A stretch of DNA of 7,162 nt from an uncultured Lachnospiraceae bacterium (lineage in GTDB: Bacteria; Bacillota; Clostridia; Lachnospirales; Lachnospiraceae), in NCBI GenBank assembly GCA_910588775.1, contig CAJURH010000051.1, forward strand, positions 1 through 7,162, in the 5' to 3' direction. The position numbers were made by a program, and so were the translations under genes. Within the stretch, counting starts at the first letter, position 1; the number at the start of each line of letters is the position of its first letter. Shown here one piece after another: positions 1-5,624 of this stretch. The notes below the pieces were generated by a model. That model saw nothing but the letters and a program-made list of their open reading frames with translations, had not been told where the DNA came from and ran no database searches.

Positions 1-51
1 AAAATCCCGTGGGTAGTGATACCCGTACCGGTTCGATTCCGGTCTGCGGCA
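1..51 (+). tRNA. tRNA-Leu, 3' part (probably anticodon UAA); 5' part lies before the window
   Basis: The visible part starts within the anticodon loop. AAAA at 1-4 fits positions 35-38, so the anticodon ends in AA. The 3' strand of the anticodon stem follows at 5-9. A long variable arm pairs GGGTA (11-15) with TACCC (20-24), which marks a class II tRNA. The T arm is ACCGG (27-31), loop TTCGATT (32-38), CCGGT (39-43). The acceptor 3' strand CTGCGGC (44-50) is followed by discriminator A51. An xAA anticodon with a long variable arm leaves leucine; UAA fits better than CAA only from similar tRNAs I remember, because the wobble base is outside the window. CCA is not encoded (TTT follows), so it would be added after transcription. 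Confidence 0.87.
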
Positions 52-60
52 TTTGGAAAT

Positions 61-88
61 CCTCTTCTAAAAAGAGGGTTTTTATTTT
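61..88 (+). terminator. Intrinsic terminator of the tRNA transcription unit
   Basis: CCTCTT (61-66) pairs with AAGAGG (72-77) around the loop CTAAA, followed by G and a T-rich tract (TTTTTATTTT, 79-88). It lies 9 nt after the mature tRNA end and before the S10 promoter. It therefore separates the upstream tRNA transcript from the ribosomal-protein operon. Confidence 0.88.
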
Positions 89-146
89 GCGTATAGACGA
101 AATATACTTAAACCGATAAAATTTAAAAGAAATATTACAAAAAAAC
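89..146 (+). other. AT-rich gene-free spacer, possible UP-like element
   Basis: This is the stretch between the tRNA terminator and the -35 box. No reading frame with a ribosome binding site is visible. The part nearest the promoter (about 118-146) is dominated by runs of A and T. In strong promoters such sequence can contact the RNA polymerase alpha C-terminal domains. That role is an inference from position and composition only. Confidence 0.4.
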
Positions 147-175
147 TTGAAATATAGAAAACAATGAGTTATACT
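147..175 (+). promoter_or_regulatory. Sigma-A-type promoter of the S10 operon
   Basis: The -35 box TTGAAA (147-152) and -10 box TATACT (170-175) are separated by exactly 17 bp. Each box differs from the vegetative consensus at one position. Transcription would start near 181-183, giving a leader of about 285 nt before rpsJ. No extended -10 TG is present. It is the only convincing promoter seen in the window, and no other lies in the short gaps downstream, so it probably drives the whole gene series. Confidence 0.78.
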
Positions 176-216
176 AATAACTGCTGTGGCATTGATAGCT
201 GTGAAGCGTGAGGTTG

Positions 217-243
217 CTGCTTAATTATGAAAAGCAGGTTTTT
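217..243 (+). terminator. Terminator-like hairpin in the S10 leader (possible attenuator)
   Basis: CTGCTT (217-222) pairs with AAGCAG (232-237) around a 9-nt loop, then G and TTTTT (239-243). With six base pairs and five T it is a weak intrinsic terminator at best. It lies about 35-60 nt after the probable transcription start. CTGCT at 181-185 could pair with AGCAG (233-237) instead and break the stem, which would suit an antiterminator arrangement. Both the terminator and the switch are inferences. Confidence 0.35.
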
Positions 244-293
244 CCGTGGAGCGAATGTCATGTTAGGGTGTGTTTTACACCTAGATAAACTGG

Positions 294-428
294 CGACAAG
301 TCACTGTACAATATAGAGGGCAGCGAAGCGCAAGAGACGCAGGTTGCCTATTGTTCCATTGAAAAAGAATGGGAACGTGTGAAGTTCATTGGGACACACA
401 CGGAGATGTGTACAGTCACCGCTTGTCG
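294..428 (+). ncRNA. Multi-branched cis RNA domain before rpsJ
   Basis: The two closing blocks, 7 bp (294-300 with 422-428) and 8 bp (303-310 with 409-416), are perfectly complementary and separated by a small internal loop. Inside are three local stems. GGCA (319-322) pairs with TGCC (345-348), with a nested GCG/CGC pair at 328-330 and 338-340. GTTCCATT (353-360) pairs with AATGGGAAC (368-376) with one bulged G. CGTGTG (376-381) pairs with CACACG (397-402). The result is a four-way-junction-like domain ending 21 nt before the rpsJ Shine-Dalgarno. It has no U-tract, so control of translation or protein binding is more likely than termination. Confidence 0.55.
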
Positions 429-467
429 TACTGAAATTGAAAGTGCGAAAAGGAGGCGGCTTTTTTT

Positions 468-785
468 ATGGCAAATCAGGTAATGAGAATCACTTTGAAA
501 GCGTATGACCATCAGTTGGTGGATGCGTCTGCAAGCAAAATCATTGAAACGGTGAAAAAGAATGGGGCGAAGGTGAGCGGACCGGTGCCGCTGCCCACAA
601 AGAAAGAAGTAGTTACAATTCTGCGGGCGGTGCACAAATACAAAGATTCCCGGGAGCAGTTCGAGCAGAGAACCCACAAAAGACTGATCGATATCCTGAC
701 GCCAACCCAGAAGACCGTGGACGCGCTCTCCAGGCTGGAGATGCCTGCAGGCGTTCATATAGATATCAAAATGAAGAAAAAATAA
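468..785 (+). CDS. rpsJ: 30S ribosomal protein S10
   Basis: S10 is in the head of the small subunit and, in many bacteria, also binds NusB in antitermination complexes. The 105-residue protein has normal length. It opens with MANQVMRITLKAYDH and contains the family core around GAKVSGPVPLPTKKE (33-47) and the conserved loop HKYKDSREQFEQRTHKR (56-72), whose tip lies near the tetracycline-binding region of 16S rRNA. The ATG at 468 has AAGGAGG at 450-456, 11 nt upstream, with a run of seven T just before the start codon. It is the first gene of the operon, directly after the structured leader, so leader control would act first on this gene. Confidence 0.98.
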   Translation: MANQVMRITLKAYDHQLVDASASKIIETVKKNGAKVSGPVPLPTKKEVVTILRAVHKYKDSREQFEQRTHKRLIDILTPTQKTVDALSRLEMPAGVHIDIKMKKK

Positions 786-802
786 GAGAGCAATAACTAT
801 AT

Positions 803-822
803 GATTGCCATTATTGGCAATC
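803..822 (+). promoter_or_regulatory. Perfect 8-bp hairpin between rpsJ and rplC
   Basis: GATTGCCA (803-810) pairs perfectly with TGGCAATC (815-822) around the loop TTAT. No U-tract follows, so it is not an intrinsic terminator. It ends 6 nt before the rplC Shine-Dalgarno (AAGGAGG, 829-835), in a 62-nt gap that is long for this operon. A role in RNA processing, stability or rplC translation is possible but unproven. Confidence 0.55.
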
Positions 823-847
823 CGCTATAAGGAGGAAAATAGAAAAA

Positions 848-1483
848 ATGAAAAAAGCGATATTGGCTACAAAAGTGGGCATGACCCAGATATTTGACGA
901 AAACGGAACGCTGACTCCGGTAACGGTTCTTCAAGCAGGCCCCTGCGTGGTGACCCAGGTCAAGACAGTGGAAAACGATGGGTACAGCGCTATTCAGGTG
1001 GGATATGTGGACAAGCGTGAGAAGCTTGTGAATAAGCCGCTGAAAGGTCAGTTTGACAAGGCAGGCGTTACTTATAAAAGATTTTTGAGAGAATTTAAGT
1101 TTGAAAATGCAGAAGAATACAAATTGGGCCAGGAGATCAAGGCGGACATTTTCCAAGCAGGCGATCACATTGACGCGACAGCCATCTCAAAAGGTAAGGG
1201 CTTCCAGGGCGCCATTAAGAGACATGGCCAGTCCAGAGGACCTATGACCCATGGTTCCAAATATCACCGCCATGCTGGTTCCAACGGCGCGGCTTCCGAT
1301 CCCAGCAAAGTGTTCAAAGGTAAAAAGATGCCTGGACAGATGGGAAATAAGAGAGTTACAATCCAGAATCTTGAAATCGTGCAAGTGGATGTTGAAAATA
1401 ATCTTCTGTTGGTCAAAGGCGCAGTGCCAGGGCCAAGGAGATCCATGGTTACCATCAAAGAGACAGTGAAAACCTTGATTTAA
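848..1483 (+). CDS. rplC: 50S ribosomal protein L3
   Basis: L3 is one of the first proteins to bind 23S rRNA and sends a loop toward the peptidyl transferase centre. The 211 residues match family length. The opening ATKVGMTQIF (7-16) and the signature GKGFQGAIKRHG...RGPMTHGSKYHRHAGS (116-145) are clear. They are followed by the KVFKGKKMPGQMGN segment (154-167) of the loop where pleuromutilin and linezolid resistance changes occur in other bacteria. By eye, the glutamine methylated in E. coli L3 (Q150) aligns with serine here. The ATG has AAGGAGG 12 nt upstream, slightly long spacing, but the N-terminus fits homologues. Confidence 0.98.
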   Translation: MKKAILATKVGMTQIFDENGTLTPVTVLQAGPCVVTQVKTVENDGYSAIQVGYVDKREKLVNKPLKGQFDKAGVTYKRFLREFKFENAEEYKLGQEIKADIFQAGDHIDATAISKGKGFQGAIKRHGQSRGPMTHGSKYHRHAGSNGAASDPSKVFKGKKMPGQMGNKRVTIQNLEIVQVDVENNLLLVKGAVPGPRRSMVTIKETVKTLI

Positions 1484-1505
1484 GGAAGAAAGGAGGAACA
1501 CACAG

Positions 1506-2126
1506 ATGGCAACAGTATCTGTTTATAATATGGAAGGCAACGAAGTCGGCACAATCGAATTAAACGATGCCGTGTTTGGCGTGGAAGTGAATGAACATTT
1601 GGTTCATCAGGCAGTAGTGCGCCACCTGGCGAACAAACGTCAGGGAACACAGAAAGCAAAAACCCGTTCCGAGGTACGGGGCGGTGGAAGAAAACCATGG
1701 AGGCAGAAAGGCACTGGTCATGCAAGACAGGGTTCCATCCGTGCGCCTCAGTGGACAGGCGGCGGCGTTGTATTCGCTCCCACACCTAGAGACTATTCCA
1801 AGAAAATGAACAAAAAAGAGAAAAGAGCCGCTATGAAGTCAGCTCTTACATCCAGAGTGGAAGCTAAGAAGCTGATTGTCCTGGACAGCTTAAAATTAGA
1901 AGAGATTAAGACAAAAGAAATGCAGAAAGTCTTAAACAATCTGAAAATAAAGAAGGCGCTGGTGGTAATGCCGGAAATGGACGAGAACGTAATGCTGTCC
2001 ACAAGGAACATTCCAGATGTGACGACCATTGAAGCGCGTATGTTGAATGTGTACGATGTAATGAAATACAGCACAGTGATTTTGACAAAGGACGCCGTAG
2101 CTTCGATTGAGGAGGTGTATGCATAA
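1506..2126 (+). CDS. rplD: 50S ribosomal protein L4
   Basis: L4 is an early 23S binder whose long loop lines the narrow part of the peptide exit tunnel. In E. coli it also represses its own operon. The 206-residue length is normal. The tunnel loop is plain at residues 52-76, with KPWRQKGTG at 63-71 followed by HARQG. K63 and the GTG at 69-71 are macrolide-resistance positions in other species and are unchanged here. The ATG follows AAAGGAGG (1489-1496) by 9 nt. Its stop codon TAA shares one base with the rplW start, suggesting translational coupling. As the E. coli regulator it is the first candidate to bind the leader, but that is inference. Confidence 0.98.
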   Translation: MATVSVYNMEGNEVGTIELNDAVFGVEVNEHLVHQAVVRHLANKRQGTQKAKTRSEVRGGGRKPWRQKGTGHARQGSIRAPQWTGGGVVFAPTPRDYSKKMNKKEKRAAMKSALTSRVEAKKLIVLDSLKLEEIKTKEMQKVLNNLKIKKALVVMPEMDENVMLSTRNIPDVTTIEARMLNVYDVMKYSTVILTKDAVASIEEVYA

Positions 2127-2425
2127 TGGCAAATATACAGTATTATGATGTTATATTAAAACCGGTGATCACAGAAAAAAGTATGAGCGCAATGGCTGAG
2201 AAGAAATACACTTTTTTGGTTCATCCGGAAGCCAATAAGACGATGATCAAAGAGGCTGTTGAGAAAATGTTTGAAGGCACGAAAGTAAAGAGCGTGAATA
2301 CCATGAACCTGCAGGGAAAGAAAAAAAGACGGGGAACGGTATACGGCAAGACTGCTAAGACCAAGAAAGCAATCGTGGCCTTGACAGAAGACAGCAAAGA
2401 TATTGAAATCTTTGAAGGCTTATAA
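2126..2425 (+). CDS. rplW: 50S ribosomal protein L23
   Basis: L23 sits at the rim of the exit tunnel and is the docking site for trigger factor and the signal recognition particle. The 99-residue protein has the N-terminal family motif VILKPVITEKS (9-19); E17 corresponds by eye to the conserved trigger-factor-contacting glutamate (E18 in E. coli). The basic GKKKRRG stretch (64-70) fits the rRNA-binding extension. The start overlaps the rplD stop by one base (TAATG). Its Shine-Dalgarno GGAGGTG (2111-2117) lies inside the end of rplD, which favours translation coupled to L4. Confidence 0.98.
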   Translation: MANIQYYDVILKPVITEKSMSAMAEKKYTFLVHPEANKTMIKEAVEKMFEGTKVKSVNTMNLQGKKKRRGTVYGKTAKTKKAIVALTEDSKDIEIFEGL

Positions 2426-2451
2426 GCCGGAAATTTGAAAGGAGAAACACA

Positions 2452-3297
2452 ATGGGAATCAAATCTTATAAACCATATACCCCTTCCAGAAGACATATGA
2501 CAGGTTCTGATTTCTCTGAGATTACAAAGAAAAAGCCCGAGAAATCACTGACCGTATCTCTGAAGAAGAATGCAGGGCGTAACAACCAGGGAAAGATCAC
2601 TTGCAGACATAGGGGCGGCGGCAGCAGAAGAAAATACAGACTGATTGATTTTAAGAGAAGAAAAGATAATGTTCCGGCAACTGTAAAGAGCATTGAATAC
2701 GATCCAAACAGATCCGCGAATATTGCGTTGGTTTTCTATGCGGACGGACAGAAAGCATATATCCTCGCTCCGGAAGGCCTGCGTGTGGGCCAGAAGATTA
2801 TGAACGGAGAGCATGCGGAAGTGCGCGTGGGAAATTGTCTTCCCATGTCAGCGATTCCTGTGGGTACTCTGATTCACAACGTGGAATTGTATCCGGGCAG
2901 AGGCGGACAGTTGGTTCGCTCAGCGGGGAACAGCGCGCAGCTTATGGCAAAAGAAGGAAAATACGCTACACTGCGTCTTCCCTCCGGTGAAATGCGCATG
3001 GTGCCAATCAACTGCCGCGCTACCGTGGGCGTAGTGGGAAATGGTGAGCATAACCTGATTAACATTGGTAAAGCCGGACGTAAGCGCCACATGGGAATCC
3101 GTCCCACCGTGCGTGGTTCCGCTATGAACCCCAATGACCATCCACACGGCGGTGGTGAAGGAAAGACTGGTATTGGACGTCCCGGTCCGTGCACCCCTTG
3201 GGGCAAACCGGCGCTTGGCTTGAAGACAAGAAAGAAGAACAAGCAGTCCAACAAGTACATTGTCCGCAGAAGAGATGGCAAGGCATTAGCGAAATAA
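2452..3297 (+). CDS. rplB: 50S ribosomal protein L2
   Basis: L2 binds 23S rRNA near the peptidyl transferase centre and is needed for subunit joining. At 281 residues it is close to the usual 273-277. It has the N-terminal OB-like domain with GRNNQGKITCRHRGGG (42-57), and a C-terminal SH3-like domain with the hallmark NPNDHPHGGGEG (226-237). H230 corresponds to E. coli H229, the residue tied to peptidyl transferase activity. The tail is rich in Lys and Arg. The ATG is preceded by AAGGAGA (2439-2445), 6 nt upstream. The gap after rplW is 26 nt without an obvious signal. Confidence 0.98.
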   Translation: MGIKSYKPYTPSRRHMTGSDFSEITKKKPEKSLTVSLKKNAGRNNQGKITCRHRGGGSRRKYRLIDFKRRKDNVPATVKSIEYDPNRSANIALVFYADGQKAYILAPEGLRVGQKIMNGEHAEVRVGNCLPMSAIPVGTLIHNVELYPGRGGQLVRSAGNSAQLMAKEGKYATLRLPSGEMRMVPINCRATVGVVGNGEHNLINIGKAGRKRHMGIRPTVRGSAMNPNDHPHGGGEGKTGIGRPGPCTPWGKPALGLKTRKKNKQSNKYIVRRRDGKALAK

Positions 3298-3310
3298 AGG
3301 AGGTTAGAGC

Positions 3311-3595
3311 ATGGCTCGTTCACTGAAAAAAGGACCGTTTGCAGATAAAAGTTTGTTGAAAAAGGTAGATGCTTTAAACGCTGCTAACGAGAAGACAGTT
3401 ATAAAAACATGGTCACGCCGTTCTACGATTTTCCCTTCATTTGTGGGGCATACATTTGCAGTGCATGATGGAAGAAAACATGTGCCGGTGTATGTGACAG
3501 AAGATATGGTAGGGCATAAATTGGGAGAGTTTGTCGCCACCAGGACATACCGGGGACATGGCAAAGACGAGAAAAAATCAGGAGTGCGCCGGTAA
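3311..3595 (+). CDS. rpsS: 30S ribosomal protein S19
   Basis: S19 sits on the head of the small subunit, pairs with S13 and touches the A-site finger and L5 bridges. The 94-residue protein starts MARSLKKGPFAD and holds the family signature VGHKLGEFVATRTYRGH (67-83), with a basic tail. The Shine-Dalgarno AAAGGAGG (3296-3303) overlaps the rplB stop codon, 7 nt before the ATG, so ribosomes finishing L2 could reinitiate. The last codons and stop take part in a strong GC-rich hairpin listed separately. Confidence 0.98.
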   Translation: MARSLKKGPFADKSLLKKVDALNAANEKTVIKTWSRRSTIFPSFVGHTFAVHDGRKHVPVYVTEDMVGHKLGEFVATRTYRGHGKDEKKSGVRR

Positions 3596-3609
3596 TCGTG
3601 AACCGGCGC
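3586..3609 (+). promoter_or_regulatory. GC-rich hairpin spanning the rpsS stop codon
   Basis: GCGCCGGT (3586-3593) pairs perfectly with ACCGGCGC (3602-3609) around the 8-nt loop AATCGTGA, with a possible extra T-G pair outside (3585/3610). The rpsS stop TAA (3593-3595) begins at the last base of the 5' arm. An A-rich tract and the rplV Shine-Dalgarno (3618-3625) follow, with no T-run, so it is not a classic terminator. It could protect mRNA ends, mark a processing site or tune rplV translation. Confidence 0.6.
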
Positions 3610-3636
3610 GAGAAGCGAAAGGAGGATTCTTAATCC

Positions 3637-4026
3637 ATGGCAAAAGGACATAGATCCCAAATTAAAAGAGCAAGAAATGAGAACAATAGAGAGACAAGAC
3701 CGCATGCAAAATTATCCTATGCGCGGGTATCCGTGACGAAAGCTTGTTTTGTACTGGACGCTATTCGAGGAAAAGATGTGCAGACAGCGCTTGGCATTCT
3801 GACTTACAGCCCCAGATATGCATCCAGCTTGGTCAAAAAACTGCTGGAATCTGCGATTGCGAATGCAGAAAACAATCATGGGATGAGCGCTGACAATTTG
3901 GTTGTGGCCAAGTGTTTTGCAAATAAGGGACCGACCATGAAACGTATTAAACCCAGAGCACAGGGCAGGGCGTATCGGATTGAGAAGAGGACGAGTCATA
4001 TCACCATCATATTGGATGAGAAATAA
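3637..4026 (+). CDS. rplV: 50S ribosomal protein L22
   Basis: L22 binds all domains of 23S rRNA and its beta-hairpin forms part of the exit-tunnel wall. The 129 residues exceed the 110 of E. coli because of a basic N-terminal extension (about residues 1-20, MAKGHRSQIKRARN). I recall this extension as common in Clostridia, so it is not an annotation error; the Shine-Dalgarno AAAGGAGG (3618-3625) supports this start at 11 nt spacing. The tunnel hairpin GPTMKRIKPRAQGRAYR (98-114) is complete. M101-K102-R103 match the MKR whose deletion gives macrolide resistance in E. coli. C-terminal KRTSHITIIL is typical. Confidence 0.98.
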   Translation: MAKGHRSQIKRARNENNRETRPHAKLSYARVSVTKACFVLDAIRGKDVQTALGILTYSPRYASSLVKKLLESAIANAENNHGMSADNLVVAKCFANKGPTMKRIKPRAQGRAYRIEKRTSHITIILDEK

Positions 4027-4037
4027 GGAGGGAAAAG

Positions 4038-4694
4038 ATGGGACAGAAAGTTAATCCACATGGCCTTCGCGTGGGAATCATTAAAGACTGGGATTCCAAA
4101 TGGTATGCGGAAAGTGATTTTGCAGATTATCTGATAGAGGATTACAACATCCGTAAATTCTTAAAGAAAAAATTATATACGGCAGGCATTTCAAAAATAG
4201 AGATTGAGAGAGCTTCCGACCGTGTGAAGATTATCATCTACACAGCGAAGCCTGGAATAGTTATTGGCAAAGGCGGTTCAGAGATTGAGAAAGTGAAAGT
4301 GGAACTGCAAAAATATACAGATAAAAAATTGATTGTGGATATCAAAGAAGTGAAGCGGCCAGACAGAGACGCTCAGTTAGTTGCTGAGAATATCGCGCTT
4401 CAGTTGGAAAACCGTATTTCTTTCCGTCGTGCGATGAAATCCACCATGAGCAGGACCATGAAAGCCGGCGCCAAAGGGATTAAGACTTCTGTATCCGGAC
4501 GCTTAGGAGGCGCGGATATGGCCCGTACAGAATTTTACAGTGAGGGAAACATTCCTCTGCAGACACTTCGCGCAGACATTGATTACGGATTTGCGGAAGC
4601 AGATACCACCTATGGAAAAGTCGGCGTAAAAGCCTGGATTTATAATGGCGAAGTTCTTCCAACAAAAGCAGAAAAGGAAGGGAGCGATAAATAA
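4038..4694 (+). CDS. rpsC: 30S ribosomal protein S3
   Basis: S3 lines the mRNA entry channel and, with S4 and S5, forms the ribosomal helicase. The 218-residue length is normal. The N-terminus MGQKVNPHGLRVGI (1-14) is diagnostic. The type II KH domain carries its RNA-binding GKGG loop at 77-80 (GIVIGKGGSEIEK). R130, R131 and K134 (ISFRRAMK) correspond by eye to the E. coli helicase residues R131, R132 and K135. The ATG follows AAGGAGG (4025-4031) by 6 nt, and that site overlaps the rplV stop codon, favouring coupled translation. Confidence 0.98.
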   Translation: MGQKVNPHGLRVGIIKDWDSKWYAESDFADYLIEDYNIRKFLKKKLYTAGISKIEIERASDRVKIIIYTAKPGIVIGKGGSEIEKVKVELQKYTDKKLIVDIKEVKRPDRDAQLVAENIALQLENRISFRRAMKSTMSRTMKAGAKGIKTSVSGRLGGADMARTEFYSEGNIPLQTLRADIDYGFAEADTTYGKVGVKAWIYNGEVLPTKAEKEGSDK

Positions 4695-4696
4695 TT

Positions 4697-5134
4697 ATGT
4701 TAATGCCGAAAAGAGTAAAACATCGTAAGCAGTTCCGTGGATCCATCAGAGGAAAAGCGATGAGAGGCAACAAAATTAATTATGGCGAGTATGGACTGGT
4801 TGCCACGGAGCCATGTTGGATCAAATCAAATCAGATTGAGGCAGCCCGTATTGCCATGACCAGATATATTAAGAGGGGCGGCCAGGTTTGGATTAAAATT
4901 TTCCCGGATAAGCCAGTGACAGCCAAACCGGCGGAAACACGTATGGGTTCCGGTAAAGGAGCCGTGGAATATTGGGTAGCAGTGGTGAAACCGGGACGGG
5001 TGATGTTCGAAATCGCAGGTGTTTCGGAGGAAATTGCACGTGAGGCATTGCGTCTGGCAATGCATAAGCTTCCATGTAAATGTAAAATTGTCTCTCGCGC
5101 AGACTTAGAAGGCGGTGATCTCAGTGAAAATTAA
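4697..5134 (+). CDS. rplP: 50S ribosomal protein L16
   Basis: L16 organises the A-site side of the large subunit and contacts tRNA elbows. The 145-residue protein has MLMPKRVKHRKQFRG at the N-terminus, the core GEYGLVATEP (30-39), and RMGSGKGAVEYWVAVVKPG (82-100). R82 aligns with E. coli R81, which is hydroxylated there. Two ATGs lie close together (4697 and 4703). The first is chosen because L16 proteins usually begin with Met-Leu/Met before PKR and because the second would leave 18 nt to the nearest GGAG (4681-4684). The site is weaker than its neighbours', with 12-nt spacing, and lies in the rpsC tail, so coupling to S3 is likely. Confidence 0.97.
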   Translation: MLMPKRVKHRKQFRGSIRGKAMRGNKINYGEYGLVATEPCWIKSNQIEAARIAMTRYIKRGGQVWIKIFPDKPVTAKPAETRMGSGKGAVEYWVAVVKPGRVMFEIAGVSEEIAREALRLAMHKLPCKCKIVSRADLEGGDLSEN

Positions 5135-5333
5135 TAAGTTTTTAGAGGAATTAAGAGCAAAATCAGACGCGGAATTGAAAGAAGAATTAGTAGCTGCCAA
5201 GAAAGAGCTTTTTAATTTGAGGTTTCAGAATGCAACCAACCAATTGGACAATACCAGCCGAATCAAAGAGGTTCGCAAGAATATTGCCAGGATTCAGACA
5301 GTGATCGCTCAGAATGCAGCCGCTGCGAAATAA
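5124..5333 (+). CDS. rpmC: 50S ribosomal protein L29
   Basis: L29 is a small helical hairpin protein next to L23 at the tunnel exit. With the GTG at 5124 the protein is 69 residues and begins MKINKFLEELRAK. It contains LFNLRFQNATNQLDNTSRIKE (29-49, family core) and VRKNIARIQTV (50-60). An in-frame GTG at 5115 would add three residues, but it lies inside the Shine-Dalgarno AAGGCGGTGATCT (5109-5121, one mismatch to the 16S complement), so 5124 is preferred. The gene overlaps the end of rplP by 11 nt, implying coupled translation with L16. Confidence 0.95.
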   Translation: MKINKFLEELRAKSDAELKEELVAAKKELFNLRFQNATNQLDNTSRIKEVRKNIARIQTVIAQNAAAAK

Positions 5334-5350
5334 CAATGGAGGTATTAGTC

Positions 5351-5605
5351 GTGGAAAGAAATCTTAGAAAAACCCGCGTGGGCAAAGTAACCAGCAATAG
5401 GATGGACAAAACCATTGTTGTTGCAATCGAAGATCATGTTAAACATCCTCTTTATAAAAAAATCGTAAAGAGAACATACAAATTAAAAGCGCATGACGAG
5501 AATAACGAGTGCAGTATCGGCGATACCGTGAAAGTCATGGAGACAAGACCACTTTCCAAAGAAAAAAGGTGGAGACTTGTGGAAATCGTTGAGAAAGTAA
5601 AATAA
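5351..5605 (+). CDS. rpsQ: 30S ribosomal protein S17
   Basis: S17 is an OB-fold protein and one of the primary binders of the 16S 5' domain. Starting at GTG 5351 it has 84 residues, beginning MERNLRKTRVGKV, which matches the MSERNQRK-type start of Bacillus S17. The MDKTIVV strand (18-24), KAHDENN (46-52) and signature GDTVKVMETRPLS (57-69) are present. An in-frame ATG at 5336 would add MEVLV, but it overlaps the Shine-Dalgarno GGAGGT (5338-5343), which sits 7 nt before the GTG, and it has no site of its own. GTG is therefore preferred. Confidence 0.94.
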   Translation: MERNLRKTRVGKVTSNRMDKTIVVAIEDHVKHPLYKKIVKRTYKLKAHDENNECSIGDTVKVMETRPLSKEKRWRLVEIVEKVK

Positions 5606-5624
5606 TATAAGGAGGAAAATCCGC

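Larger units (their letters stand above)
182..467 (+). promoter_or_regulatory. Long structured 5' leader of the S10 operon, candidate cis-regulatory RNA
   Basis: The leader is about 285 nt long without a convincing gene. Three parts are visible. (1) A hairpin at 217-237 (CTGCTT with AAGCAG) is followed by G and five T, resembling a weak terminator or attenuator. (2) A hairpin at 265-282 pairs the AGG-GTGT side with ACACCT, with one bulged G. (3) A long-range helix pairs CGACAAG (294-300) with CTTGTCG (422-428) and ACTGTACA (303-310) with TGTACAGT (409-416). It encloses hairpins at 318-349, 353-376 and 376-402. Such a fold just before the first gene fits feedback control by a ribosomal protein. 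L4 regulates the S10 operon of E. coli through its leader, but I cannot say that L4 acts here. I do not recognise a named RNA family. Confidence 0.6.

Noticed and set aside
87..108. A second promoter candidate with a TATACT-like -10 at 103-108
   Set aside because: No acceptable -35 box lies at the right distance, and the sequence is inside the T-run region of the tRNA terminator.
246..266. A seven-codon frame GTG GAG CGA ATG TCA TGT TAG in the leader
   Set aside because: It is too short, has no good ribosome binding site and overlaps the better 227-316 frame in another phase.
348..758. A 136-codon open frame on the minus strand over the leader and rpsJ
   Set aside because: It is antisense to rpsJ with no ribosome binding site or recognisable protein, and its composition follows from the S10 coding strand and leader. 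Similar minus-strand frames throughout the window are shadows for the same reason.
3637..3690. Longer than usual N-terminus of L22, considered as a wrong start
   Set aside because: The strong Shine-Dalgarno at 3618-3625 fits only this ATG, and I recall clostridial L22 proteins with the same MAKGHRSQIK-type extension.
3712..3999. A minus-strand frame opposite rplV
   Set aside because: No start signal and no family resemblance; it lies entirely within a well-conserved ribosomal-protein gene.
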